In this document: one piece after another, positions 35,454-43,793 of the stretch | Layout of the letters: each line of letters begins with the position of its first letter | How positions within the stretch are numbered: the first letter of the stretch is position 1 | Assembly: GCA_003151475.1 (NCBI GenBank) | Contig: PLXQ01000045.1 | Location: 21,501 to 85,500 of the forward strand | Source of the DNA: Acidimicrobiaceae bacterium | Lineage (GTDB): Bacteria; Actinomycetota; Acidimicrobiia; Acidimicrobiales; UBA8190 | Direction: 5' to 3' | Length of the DNA stretch: 64,000 nt | Notes under the pieces: generated by a model | Told to the model about the DNA's origin: nothing | Seen by the model: the letters and a program-made list of their open reading frames with translations, nothing else | Database searches by the model: none | Made by a program: the position numbers and the translations under genes

Positions 35454-36104
35454 CTAACGGATAGCGATTCTTGCATGTGCGGCCATCGTTGCTGCCTGTT
35501 CTTTAACAACCTCAAGGAGGCGTCTGTACCTGAGCGCCCTCCGAAGGATCTCGCTCGGTTACTCGCCTTCGTTCCCGATCGAACCAGTGAACTCTTCGAG
35601 TGCGACGAAGTGGGACACTTTTCCGAAGGGTGTTGAACAAATTGGGATGCGGACCACCGCAGCATATTGGTCGAGCTATGCGAAGGAGCCCTTCGCCTTT
35701 GGTTGTGGCGAAGCAAGGCAATGGAGATCGGACGTCGAGTCCAAGTGGCCTAATGCCCATCCGGCTCACGCTGAGGCAACCTTCGGGCCGTCTTCCACAG
35801 CCCCCCGTCGCCGGTCCGCCGCTCCGAGCTGTTGCCCGGCTGCCTTCACACGTGGTGCGTCGAACGGCTTCCTATGCAATGTGATCACGTAGCTACTCTC
35901 TGTGAGTGTGTCCGAACCTTTGGCTCCGGGTCCGGCTGAAAGCCGGCGCTATGGGTCATTTCGGCTGACCTTCCCGGGATGCGCACAGCACCAAGTTAGG
36001 TTGTGGCAGTGCCAGGTGGATTGCCGTGGTGTCGATTTGTGGAATCGATAGCTGGGAGTCCTTCTGAAACGCCGACGTGTCCACGTGAACGGAAAAAGCA
36101 ACCG
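35454..36104. other. gene-poor degenerate region
   Basis: 651 bp between the DUF616-like fragment and the methyltransferase. On the minus strand, short stop-interrupted stretches such as RLLEVVKEQAATMAAHARIAI (35463-35525) look like decayed coding sequence continuing upstream of the fragment. I cannot assign a family, and no intact gene or RNA is visible. Confidence 0.4.
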
Positions 36105-36926
36105 ATGAGCATCCCATCCCATGAGCAAGCTGGCGAGTCGGAAGCGATAGGGGTGAATTGGTCGGACGAGTTGGAGCGACTTCACGAGGAGAGCAGCCGG
36201 GCTCACCCTGTCGACATTTGGACCCGTGAAGTCATGCTCGCACGTCTGGGCGACTTGCGGGACAATGCAACTGTCGTCGACGTCGGATGCTCGGCGGGCT
36301 ACTTGCTCGAAGATCTCCGCGAGCTTCTTCCTTCTGCAAGTTTGATCGGTATCGATCTAATGTTGTCGGGCCTGCGAAGGGCTCACACGAATGTTCCCGA
36401 CGCCCTCATCGCTCAAGCTGATGCGTGCCATTTACCCATATCTGATGACTATGTCGATGCCCTCGTCAGCGCCAATTTGTTAGAGCACGTTCAAGCTGAC
36501 CATGCAGCGCTGGCTGAAATTCGACGGGTCCTTCGACCAGGGGGTATCGCGGTGCTCGTGGTTCCGGCATCTCCAGGCAGTTTCGATTACTACGACAGGT
36601 TCCTACTTCACCAGCGACGGTATGGCCGTGGTGAGTTAGCGAGGAAGTGCCGCTCTGTCGGGCTTGAGGTGACGCAAGATATCTATCTGTGTTCCCTCAT
36701 ATTTCCGGCGTTCTGGCTTGTGAAAAGGCGCAATCGCCGTCGGTTCGACCAGCTCAAGGGGGCTGACCTTGCGGAACGAGTTGCTCAGGACATCACTAAG
36801 ACACAGCATTCGGCATTATTGGCCTTGACGTGCCGGCTGGAGAGGTTCCTATTGGCTCGGCGGGTGTTCTTGCCTTTCGGTATCCGAAGTCTTGCGGTCG
36901 TAAAATGTCCCGAGGAGATCAGGTGA
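36105..36926 (+). CDS. class I SAM-dependent methyltransferase
   Basis: 273 residues from ATG 36105, preceded by a GGAAAAAG sequence. TVVDVGCSAGYLLEDLREL near residues 56-74 is motif I, IGIDLMLSGL is motif II, and VDALVSANLLEHVQADHAAL and VLRPGGIAVLVVP are the later motifs. The C-terminal part is basic and has aromatic patches that may contact the membrane (LIFPAFWLVKRRNRRR). Its stop overlaps the start of the following GT2 gene by 4 bp, so the two likely act on the same polyprenyl-linked glycan. Confidence 0.87.
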   Translation: MSIPSHEQAGESEAIGVNWSDELERLHEESSRAHPVDIWTREVMLARLGDLRDNATVVDVGCSAGYLLEDLRELLPSASLIGIDLMLSGLRRAHTNVPDALIAQADACHLPISDDYVDALVSANLLEHVQADHAALAEIRRVLRPGGIAVLVVPASPGSFDYYDRFLLHQRRYGRGELARKCRSVGLEVTQDIYLCSLIFPAFWLVKRRNRRRFDQLKGADLAERVAQDITKTQHSALLALTCRLERFLLARRVFLPFGIRSLAVVKCPEEIR

Positions 36927-37888
36927 CCGATAAGAGCCTGAGGCGGGAACTCGTCAGCATTGTCATTCCTGTATACAACGAAGAAGAGAATATCGGCCGC
37001 ATCTACGAACGTTTAGTCAAAGTGCTTGACGACTTGGGGACTGACTGGGAGATTATCTTTTCTGCCGATCCTTGCACGGACCGGACCGAGCAATTCGTAG
37101 CAGAGCTAAGCGGCCGTGACGCACGCGTGAAGATGTTGCGGTTCTCCCGCCGATTTGGTCAGCCGATGGCCACATTGGCTGGCATGGCAGCGAGCGCGGG
37201 TGATGCAGTTGTCGTAATCGACTGCGATCTGCAAGATCCGCCTGAACTGATTAGCGAGATGGTCGCTCAGTGGCGAGAGGGTTTTGATGTGGTTTACGCC
37301 CAACGTCGCTCCCGTGAAGGTGAGACCAGGATTAAACGGATGATCGCTGCATCTGGCTACCGCCTGATTAAGCGAATCGCGGAGGTGGAAATACCGCCCA
37401 ATACGGGGGACTTTCGGCTCATGAGCCGTCGGGTTGTGGAAGAGGTCGTGGCTCTGCCGGAAGGCCACGGGTTCCTCCGCGGTCTCGTCGGATTTGTAGG
37501 ATTTCGCCAAACCAGCATCCCCTACGATCGTGAGGCCCGTGCCGAAGGCACCGGGAAATATAACCGGTTCACCGGGTCGATCGTGATTGCTCTTAACGGA
37601 GTGGTTGGGTTTTCCCGTTATCCTCTCCAGCTAATCTCGATTCTAGGTATCGTCTTTTCAACGCTGGCATTTCTGCTCTCCCTCGGGTACCTGGCCGCGA
37701 AGATTGGTGGGGTCCATTTTCCAATCGGAAACCCCACGATCGTTATTCTCATCTCCTTCATCGGGGGAGTGCAGCTGTTTTCGCTTGGGGTCATCGGCGA
37801 ATACATCGGTCGAATCTACGATGAGACACGTAAGCGACCGAAGTACATCATCGAGTCGCGCGTTGGATGGGAAGACGAGCGGCGTTGA
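36923..37888 (+). CDS. GtrB/DPM-like family 2 glycosyltransferase with two C-terminal membrane helices
   Basis: 321 residues from GTG 36923, 5-6 bp after GAGGAG and overlapping the upstream stop. An in-frame ATG at 36905 is less favoured. VSIVIPVYNEEENIGRIYE opens the GT-A fold, VVIDCDLQDPPELI (97-110) gives the metal-binding Asp pair, and TGDFRLMSRRVV is typical of the GtrB group. Helices around 235-260 and 275-300 anchor it. Such enzymes load a sugar onto undecaprenyl phosphate for export to GT-C transferases; the membrane protein encoded next could use that product. Confidence 0.9.
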   Translation: MTDKSLRRELVSIVIPVYNEEENIGRIYERLVKVLDDLGTDWEIIFSADPCTDRTEQFVAELSGRDARVKMLRFSRRFGQPMATLAGMAASAGDAVVVIDCDLQDPPELISEMVAQWREGFDVVYAQRRSREGETRIKRMIAASGYRLIKRIAEVEIPPNTGDFRLMSRRVVEEVVALPEGHGFLRGLVGFVGFRQTSIPYDREARAEGTGKYNRFTGSIVIALNGVVGFSRYPLQLISILGIVFSTLAFLLSLGYLAAKIGGVHFPIGNPTIVILISFIGGVQLFSLGVIGEYIGRIYDETRKRPKYIIESRVGWEDERR

Positions 37889-39735
37889 AAGCCGAGATGG
37901 AAATGGTCGGCTTGGAATTTCCGCCTTCGAGGCCTGTAGCTCGAAGATCTCAGCGCGGAGGATGGTTCCGATGGGAAACCGGCATCGACGTCCTGATCGC
38001 GGCGATAGTCATCGGAGTGTTGGCTGGTCCAGTTTTATTCACCAATCGACCGTTTATGGTGGACCTCACAAACGATCTTTGGATGGGATCGGTCATGAGT
38101 CATTCGTTGGTGCACGGCGTTCCGCCCACGTTCTTCCTTAACACAAATGTCACTGGCACTAATGGAGTGTTCAATCCGGTCTTTGCATTCTACGGTGGAT
38201 CGCTGTTCGCTCTCTTAGGCGTCCTAACAATTGTATTCGGAGGGAGCGTTCTCGTTGCTTTCCAGGTAATGGTGGTCCTGGCATTGTCTGCCGCGTACGG
38301 CGGGTCGTTTTGGATCTCGCGTCAGTGTGGCCTCCGCGGCCGGCTACCGCATTTCCCTGCAATCACCCTCGTCTCCGCAGCTTATTACCTCACTGATCTG
38401 TATGGGCGTAGTGACATTCCAGAATTCATCGCTTTGTCGATGATTCCTTTGGTCCTAGCCAGCGCTACCTACCTGGTTCGTGCCAAATCGTGGACTCCTG
38501 GGCCAATCTTTCTCCTCGCCATTTCGGTAGTTGTATTCACGGGGAGTCACAACATCACTCTCTTATGGGGGACGGTGATCGGAACCGTGGTTTTAGTGGT
38601 GCTCGCCTTAGTTCTTCGGCCAGGATCTCTGCCAATCAAGCGACTATGCACGGTCGCTGGTTTGGCCATCTTGGCTACCATGGTGAATGGTTGGTACTTG
38701 CTTCCCGACGTCTTCTTCAGCAGTACCACTTTGGCCGCTGCGCAAGCTGGCATCATTGTGACGTTCTTCGACCAGGTCGGCCTATTGTTTAACCCGCTCA
38801 GACAAGTGCCAAGCCAATCACGTTCGCCGGCGCTCTATGTCCAAGCCCCCGTGTGGTTCCTGGCTTGGTCTTTTGCGTGTGGAATCTGGATCTGGTTCAA
38901 GAGATCGCTTACAGCACTACGGAGGCCGTGGACGGCCGTGGCCGTTGTGTTTGTTGCCCTTGCCGTTCTTATTATTGATACCGCGCTCTGGAGGTTTGTC
39001 CCCACCAAGCTAGACGTCATCCAGTTTCCCTATCGTCTGAACGGATACCTTCTAATGCTCGCTGCAGCGCTCGTATTGGTGAGCCTTCTGGCCGTCCAGG
39101 AGGAAGCCAGGACAATGCAGCGGTCGGCTTTTGTGTCTGTCATCGTCGTGTCGCTCGTGGGAGTTACCGCAATGAGCGTGGCACTCGCCGTGTGGCAGGA
39201 GTGGGTGCCGCGGCCATGCCCGACTGACGGCGGTTGTGGAATCAATCGATCCGCCGGTCTGACCTCAATCCACGTACTCCCACCGACCTGGGTACCCGCT
39301 AATCTTTACACCAACACGACGGCACCCATCGTGCAGGTACGACCGAATCGGTCATTCGACTTCTCACCCGATCTTGTTGATGCTCACGGCGATAGCTTTG
39401 TTGCAACGGTTGATCCTCCTGGCGGGACCCTCCCGTTTGTCACAAATATCATAGGTGGGCCTCAGCTGGTCTCCATTGGAGGAGGAGTGGAGCGGGTCGG
39501 CCGGAGTCATGATGGCTTCGTGGTAGTGCGTCGCGTCAAGCCCGGAGTCGGACCGATCCGGGTTTCTATCCAGACCAGCGATGGCACGGTTGTCATCCTC
39601 GGGAAATGGCTCAGCGTGGTCGGGGTGATCGGAATGGCGGTCGTACTATCGGTGCAGGCTCTGCGGAACAGATCTCGGTGGCGGGCAAGGCACGGTAGGC
39701 ATCGTGCCAGTTTAGGAACGCGGACGGTGGCTTGA
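37867..39735 (+). CDS. polytopic membrane protein, probable GT-C-type glycosyltransferase
   Basis: 622 residues with about twelve membrane helices and a C-terminal extracytoplasmic segment closed by a last helix. The first loop contains RPFMVDLTNDLWMGSVMSH, and YGRSDIPEFIALSMIPL follows a later helix; both carry acidic residues positioned as in GT-C enzymes. The start is uncertain: ATG 37867, TTG 37885 (TTGA overlap with the GT2 stop) or ATG 37897 are all possible. It directly follows a GtrB-like gene, whose polyprenyl-phosphate sugar it may use. It uses more A/T-ending codons than the housekeeping genes. Confidence 0.7.
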   Translation: MGRRAALKAEMEMVGLEFPPSRPVARRSQRGGWFRWETGIDVLIAAIVIGVLAGPVLFTNRPFMVDLTNDLWMGSVMSHSLVHGVPPTFFLNTNVTGTNGVFNPVFAFYGGSLFALLGVLTIVFGGSVLVAFQVMVVLALSAAYGGSFWISRQCGLRGRLPHFPAITLVSAAYYLTDLYGRSDIPEFIALSMIPLVLASATYLVRAKSWTPGPIFLLAISVVVFTGSHNITLLWGTVIGTVVLVVLALVLRPGSLPIKRLCTVAGLAILATMVNGWYLLPDVFFSSTTLAAAQAGIIVTFFDQVGLLFNPLRQVPSQSRSPALYVQAPVWFLAWSFACGIWIWFKRSLTALRRPWTAVAVVFVALAVLIIDTALWRFVPTKLDVIQFPYRLNGYLLMLAAALVLVSLLAVQEEARTMQRSAFVSVIVVSLVGVTAMSVALAVWQEWVPRPCPTDGGCGINRSAGLTSIHVLPPTWVPANLYTNTTAPIVQVRPNRSFDFSPDLVDAHGDSFVATVDPPGGTLPFVTNIIGGPQLVSIGGGVERVGRSHDGFVVVRRVKPGVGPIRVSIQTSDGTVVILGKWLSVVGVIGMAVVLSVQALRNRSRWRARHGRHRASLGTRTVA

Positions 39736-39844
39736 GGCTCTGCCTGATCCGGCTCTCGGCTGGAACCATGTTTGCACAGCTTCAACTTGGTAAAGGCTCT
39801 TGGTCGAGTGCCTCGCAGGAAAGCGGCGCGGAGCTACCGATAGA

Positions 39845-39955
39845 ATCTAACAAATCGGTCCTGAAGCTGGCAACGGTCCACGTCAATGGATCACTGAAGA
39901 GGGAAACTTTCTTACTTGCCAGGAAAGAGCGTGATCGGATTCGCGGCCACTCGTT
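39845..39955 (-). pseudogene. C-terminal remnant of a family 2 glycosyltransferase
   Basis: On the minus strand about 35 codons read IRSRSFLASKKVSLFSDPLT followed by WTVASFR. This matches the C-terminal signature SRSF(x)3KKVS(x)2(x)DPxTW of the intact GT2 encoded at 32213-33523. No start or donor-binding domain lies upstream. It is probably the tail of a second copy lost by deletion. Confidence 0.5.
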
Positions 39956-40033
39956 CGGGGTGCGACAACTAGCCATCTAGCCGCACAATCATCACCCCGA
40001 GACCGGCGACCGTTCCCACAAGCGCGTTGGGCC

Positions 40034-40305
40034 ATGGTGGTTCTCGTTCTCACCGCCGCGGGTTCCGTCGCCGGATTCGTTGCTGAGGTTGGTCTGAATG
40101 CGGGGCAGCCCTTCTGGACGATCGACATCTACGCAGGCGCCAGCCTGCTCGCAAGCATGCTGCAAGACTTGGACATCGTCCAAGTTTGGGAGGCGGCTGA
40201 GGATCGTGAGCGCCGAGTCCTCATAGAAGAACTGGTCGAGTGGGTCACGGTGTACCCGGACCATCTGGAGGTGACGGTGGCCGGCACTCTGAACCGGCCT
40301 GGGAT
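40034..40305 (+). pseudogene. serine recombinase C-terminal remnant
   Basis: About 90 codons contain the stretch VWEAAEDRERRVLIEELVEW, followed by VTVYPDHLEVTVAG. This is the characteristic C-terminal end of large serine site-specific recombinases (a Trp, then ERRxLxxxLxxxVxVxPxxLEVxxxG). The catalytic Ser domain and zinc-ribbon parts are missing, and the frame runs into IS481-type sequence. It marks a former integrating element. Confidence 0.65.
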
Positions 40306-40470
40306 CCCCGCATGGGACGCCGGTTCAAGGGCCAGTCGGTGACCCTTCTGATCGCCGACGACGACATCCGGGTGCTCAACGCACAGGGCGTTCTGGTGCG
40401 AACCCTCATGCTCGATCCGACCAGGAATTACCAGCCCCAAAGCCTCGGCTGGGTGTCTACGATGTCTTGA
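40306..40470 (+). pseudogene. IS481-family transposase C-terminal remnant
   Basis: In the frame ending at a TGA (40468-40470), residues VTLLIADDDIRVLNAQGVL followed by LMLDPTRNYQP match the beta-rich C-terminus of IS481-type DDE transposases (xLLxADxxIRVxxAxxGELLRxLxLDPxRDYQP). The DDE core is missing. It sits between the recombinase remnant and the tRNA. Confidence 0.68.
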
Positions 40471-40498
40471 CACATACCTCGCCGATGACTTGACACAT
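40461..40498 (+). repeat. 15-bp direct repeat pair, probable IS481-type end
   Basis: GATGTCTTGACACAT (40461-40475) and GATGACTTGACACAT (40484-40498) differ at one base and are spaced 23 bp apart. Repeats of this kind follow the transposase gene at IS481-family right ends. The pair ends 8 bp from the tRNA 3' end. Confidence 0.5.
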
Positions 40499-40506
40499 CC
40501 ACACGG

Positions 40507-40580
40507 TGGGGGTGGAGGGGCTCGAACCCTCACTGTGGGCGTTTTAAGCACCCTGCCTCTGCCAATTGGGCTACACCCCC
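40507..40580 (-). tRNA. tRNA with class I fold and anticodon UAA (Leu-UAA-like, atypical)
   Basis: The cloverleaf is good. The acceptor arm GGGGGTG/CACCCCC has 7 pairs. The D arm GCC/GGC has an 11-nt loop containing TTGG. The anticodon stem is GGGTG/CGCCC with loop CTTAAAA, and the T arm is GAGGG-TTCGAGC-CCCTC. The discriminator is A, followed by CCG, so CCA is not fully encoded. The anticodon reads TAA (Leu UUA codon), but the variable region is only ACAGT, five nucleotides, whereas bacterial tRNA-Leu normally has a long variable arm. It may be a decayed or element-borne tRNA; its 3' end faces the recombinase and IS remnants. Confidence 0.75.
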
Positions 40581-40683
40581 AGCTCGATCTCGTTCAAAGG
40601 CCGGCATTGCTCAAGAGATCAAGTTAGGACTTCAAGTGCTCGGATAGTTCGAACTGGCTGGCACTCGAGGAGCGCATTCTTCC

Positions 40684-41140
40684 ATGGCCCGACGCTGGAG
40701 CCCTCGATCGTGCCTGACGGCGATGGACTTCTGTGCAGCGGCACCGGCAACTGCCAACCTACCGACGTCGCTGGGCGTTGGCTCTCAAGGCAGCCGAGAA
40801 TTTCCTGGCGTTACCCCCTCTGAGGAGATAGGCCCGGGTCAGAGTGGCCCGGACTGTTCGGGGCTGACAAGGCTCTGCCGGCAGACGGCAGGCGTCCTCC
40901 TAGTGCACTCGGCCGCCGCCCTCCAGCGCAGCGAAACCAGCCGGGTACCGCTCCTCCAAGGTTCCAGCCCGGAGACCTGCTCTTCTACGACCTCAGTGGC
41001 GACGGAATCGACCACGTCGTCATGCATTCCGATCCGACCCCACGGGGTCGACAAGATCATTCAGACCGCCCATACGGCTAAATGTCGTCGAGTTCGACCC
41101 GATCTGGTACTTCGGTCCTGTGGCCGCCGGGAGGCCCTGA
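40684..41140 (+). pseudogene. NlpC/P60 endopeptidase pseudogene with several frameshifts
   Basis: Pieces of an NlpC/P60 domain occur in order but in different frames. GPDCSGLTRLC followed by LVHSAAALQRSETSRVPL is near 40850-40965, FQPGDLLFYDLSGDGIDHVV MH near 40964-41026, GVDKIIQTAHT near 41047-41079, and NVVEFDPIWYFGPVAAGRP ends at TGA 41138-41140. The catalytic Cys and His positions are still recognisable. The N-terminal part is not clear. It resembles the NlpC domain of the intact protein at 10209-11336 and probably once coded for a secreted wall hydrolase. Confidence 0.72.
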
Positions 41141-41199
41141 GACTCACCCACACGTCGTCCCCAGGCGACCACTCGTAGTCTGGAGAGCCGCCGGGTACC

Positions 41200-42081
41200 A
41201 TGACCCCAGTGGCGACCGGTAAAGAGACTGCGCAGCGCGAGCAACGTGCCTCGCTGGTGCCCCTGCCCCGACCGATCGACGAGACCATCGAGGGCGAGCG
41301 TCTCTCGGACGTCGACGAGTGGGGCCGTTCCGAACATACCCGGGCCTTGGCTCGCCGGCTCTACGCTCCCTTGTACAAACACTGGTTCCGAGTGGAATGG
41401 GAGGGGCTGGAGAAGATCCCGAAGACCGGGGGGGCGCTCCTGGTGGCCAACCACGCCGGTGCCATCCCGTCCGACGCCCCCGTGATCATGCACGGCATTG
41501 AAGAGGAGCTCGGCCGCCCCGTCTACGGCTTGGCCGACTATTTCTTCCGCGAGGCACCGTGGATCGGGACCATGTGGGCGCGCGCCGGGGGTGTGCCCGC
41601 TCACCCCGACAACGCCCGCCGAATCCTGCGTGACCAGGGCCAGCTCGTGCTCGTCTTTCCCGAAGGGACGAAAGGACCATCCAAAACCTATACCGACCGC
41701 TACCGGCTCCGACGCTTCGGTCGCGGTGGCTTCATCGAGATCGCTATGCGGGCGGGGGTTCCCGTGATCCCCATCGCCGTCGTCGGCGCCGAGGAGTCAA
41801 TGCCCATCCTGTTTCGGGTACCGCGGCTCGCCAAGCTCATCGGCGTCCCCTACTTCCCCGTCACCGCCAACATGTTGGCCTTCGGTCCCCTTGGCCTCGG
41901 TCTCTATTTTCCGGCCAAGTTCAAGCTCCGGGTTCTCGACCCCGTGACCTTCAATGTCCCACCGGCCCAGGAGCGGTACTCCAAGAGCCGCGTCATGGAA
42001 GAGGCGGAAACGATCCGCATGCATCTGCAGGAGACTCTCTACGAAATGCTGCGCGAACGCCGCAGCGTCTGGTTCGGCTGA
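41200..42081 (+). CDS. plsC: 1-acyl-sn-glycerol-3-phosphate acyltransferase-like protein (PlsC)
   Basis: 293 residues of the PlsC/LPLAT family. NHAGAIPSD (84-92) is the catalytic NHx4D motif with His85 and Asp92, and FPEGTKGP (153-160) is the acceptor-binding motif. It probably acylates lysophosphatidic acid or a related lipid at the membrane. The gene is 5 bp upstream of an epimerase-like gene, a pairing that recurs in actinobacteria, so the two may serve a common lipid or envelope role. Confidence 0.9.
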   Translation: MTPVATGKETAQREQRASLVPLPRPIDETIEGERLSDVDEWGRSEHTRALARRLYAPLYKHWFRVEWEGLEKIPKTGGALLVANHAGAIPSDAPVIMHGIEEELGRPVYGLADYFFREAPWIGTMWARAGGVPAHPDNARRILRDQGQLVLVFPEGTKGPSKTYTDRYRLRRFGRGGFIEIAMRAGVPVIPIAVVGAEESMPILFRVPRLAKLIGVPYFPVTANMLAFGPLGLGLYFPAKFKLRVLDPVTFNVPPAQERYSKSRVMEEAETIRMHLQETLYEMLRERRSVWFG

Positions 42082-42086
42082 CGTTT

Positions 42087-43136
42087 ATGGGTCGACGCGT
42101 CCTCATCACCGGGCTCGACAGCTTCTGGGGAGGGCGCATGGCACAGGCTCTCGAATCGGATCCGGAAGTCGAGATGATTCTCGGTATGGGCACCCGCGAA
42201 CCTTCGGTAGCCCTCGAGCGCACCGAGTTCGTCCGCGCTGACCAGACCTACTCGATCCTCTCCCGTATCGTTCGCGCCACCCAGGTCGACACCATCGTCC
42301 ACACCTTCTTGGTGGTCGATTCCACCCGTGCCTCCGCCCGAGCGCTGCACGAGATCAACGTCATCGGGACGATGAACCTCCTGGCGGCGGCCGGACAGAC
42401 CGCCTCGCCGGTCCGTCAGGTCGTCGTGAAGTCATCTACCTTGGTCTACGGCTCGGCCGCCACCGACCCGGTGTGGTTCCGCGAAGAAATGTCGCGCACT
42501 TCTCCGGCGCGAACCCGGGTCGAGAGATCTCTGCTCGAGGTCGAAGGCCTCGTCCGTGACTTCGCCGAGGACAATCCGGCCACCGTGGTCACCGTTCTGC
42601 GTTTCGCCAACGTCCTCGGCACCGACATCGTGACCCCTATCAGCGCCAATCTGTCACGCTCGCTGTGCCCTTCGGTGGCGGGGTACGACCCGCTCCTGCA
42701 GTTCGTCGAAGAAGATGACGTCGTGCGCTGCCTCGAGCACGTCACCCGGCACCGCGTCCCCGGCCTCTACAACGTCGCCGGCGCCGGCAAGCTCCCATGG
42801 AGCGAGGTCGCCGCCATGGTTGGCACCCGTTTGCTACCCATCCCCCCGGTGGCAACGCAGAGCGTGGCCGCACCCATGGTGCGCCTCGGACTCATCGACT
42901 TCCCGCCTGAGCTCGGCGATCTCCTGCGCTACGGCCGGGGCGTCGACACATCGCGTCTGGCCAAGACGGGGTTCACCTGCCGGTACACGTCAGCCGGCAC
43001 GGTGGAGAACTTCATTCGCGCCCTACGCCTACGCCGCAGCGTGGGCAAACCCCCCGCCTCATATACCTACGAGCAGGACATCGAGCAGTTCTTCCGCCAC
43101 TCCTCGGCCGTGGTGCCCATTTCCGGCGAAACGTAG
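42087..43136 (+). CDS. NAD-dependent epimerase-like extended SDR lacking the catalytic YxxxK
   Basis: 349 residues. The Rossmann motif is weakened to VLITGLDSFWGGRMAQAL. VVVKSSTLVYGSAATDPVWF has the Ser/Thr region, but the position of the usual Tyr-x3-Lys reads TRVERSLLE, with neither residue. VLRFANVLG and LYNVAGAGKLPW are family-like. It may bind NAD and a nucleotide or lipid-linked sugar without classic epimerase chemistry. It follows plsC by 5 bp and is probably cotranscribed. Confidence 0.78.
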   Translation: MGRRVLITGLDSFWGGRMAQALESDPEVEMILGMGTREPSVALERTEFVRADQTYSILSRIVRATQVDTIVHTFLVVDSTRASARALHEINVIGTMNLLAAAGQTASPVRQVVVKSSTLVYGSAATDPVWFREEMSRTSPARTRVERSLLEVEGLVRDFAEDNPATVVTVLRFANVLGTDIVTPISANLSRSLCPSVAGYDPLLQFVEEDDVVRCLEHVTRHRVPGLYNVAGAGKLPWSEVAAMVGTRLLPIPPVATQSVAAPMVRLGLIDFPPELGDLLRYGRGVDTSRLAKTGFTCRYTSAGTVENFIRALRLRRSVGKPPASYTYEQDIEQFFRHSSAVVPISGET

Positions 43137-43154
43137 AGCCCCCTTGCCGGCTCT
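43135..43154. terminator. candidate hairpin between convergent genes
   Basis: AGAGCC (43135-43140) and GGCTCT (43149-43154) can pair with an 8-nt loop, directly at the stop of the epimerase-like gene and 16 bp before the end of the GNAT gene. There is no T-tract on either strand, so activity is uncertain. Confidence 0.3.
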
Positions 43155-43169
43155 CCTCGCATGGGGCCC

Positions 43170-43793
43170 TTATGCACGACTGATCCAGGTCTCAACGAGC
43201 GCGGCACGCCGAGTGGCCCACTCCTCTGAGGTAATGGCGTATCGGACATGGTCCTCCCACCGGCCATCGATCTCGAGATAGCGCAAGGCAACACCTTCCT
43301 CGCGCAGCTCGAGCTTTTCCACTACCCGGCGACTGGCGCGGTTGCGCGGGACGATGGCCACCTCGATCCGGTGCAACGACAGTTCTTCGAAGGCGAATCG
43401 AAGCACCGCCACGGTGGCTTCAGGAGCGAAGCCGCTGCCCGCCATGGCTTGGTCGACCCAGTAACCCACAAACGCATTCTGAAACGGACCCCGCTGGATG
43501 GACGACAACGTAATCTCGCCGGCCAGTTTGCCCGCCACGAAAATGCCGAAGCCGTAACCGGTGCCCATCTGCCGTTCGCGTTCACGTGCCGCACACCGGG
43601 CGACAAAGCTCGCCCTATCCTCCGGTGTCGTCGGCGCACCATCGGGACGCGGTTCCCAAGGAACGAGCCAGTCGCGGCAGCGGGCTCGGACCTCGTACCA
43701 CTCGCCGTAGTCGTCTTCTGTCAAGGTGCGCAATCTGATGCGCCACCCCGTAAGTTCGAGCGGACTGACCCTCGCTCCGCGGGCTGCGCTCAT
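43170..43793 (-). CDS. GNAT family acetyltransferase (RimJ/RimL-like)
   Basis: 207 residues from ATG 43793, which overlaps the stop of the aminotransferase gene by 4 bp. WRIRLRTLTEDDYGEW, IFVAGKLAGEITLSSI, FVGYWVDQAMAGSGFAPEA (acetyl-CoA loop with Gln/Ala-x-x-G) and IEVAIVPRNRASRRVVEKL are the conserved blocks of RimJ/RimL-type N-acetyltransferases. It transfers acetyl from acetyl-CoA to an N-terminal or other amine; the target is unknown. Confidence 0.87.
   Translation of the reverse strand: MSAARGARVSPLELTGWRIRLRTLTEDDYGEWYEVRARCRDWLVPWEPRPDGAPTTPEDRASFVARCAARERERQMGTGYGFGIFVAGKLAGEITLSSIQRGPFQNAFVGYWVDQAMAGSGFAPEATVAVLRFAFEELSLHRIEVAIVPRNRASRRVVEKLELREEGVALRYLEIDGRWEDHVRYAITSEEWATRRAALVETWISRA

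Noticed and set aside
35587..35892. A 101-codon plus-strand open frame in the graveyard region
   Set aside because: Odd composition with Ser, Pro and Arg clusters, no start signal and no family resemblance.
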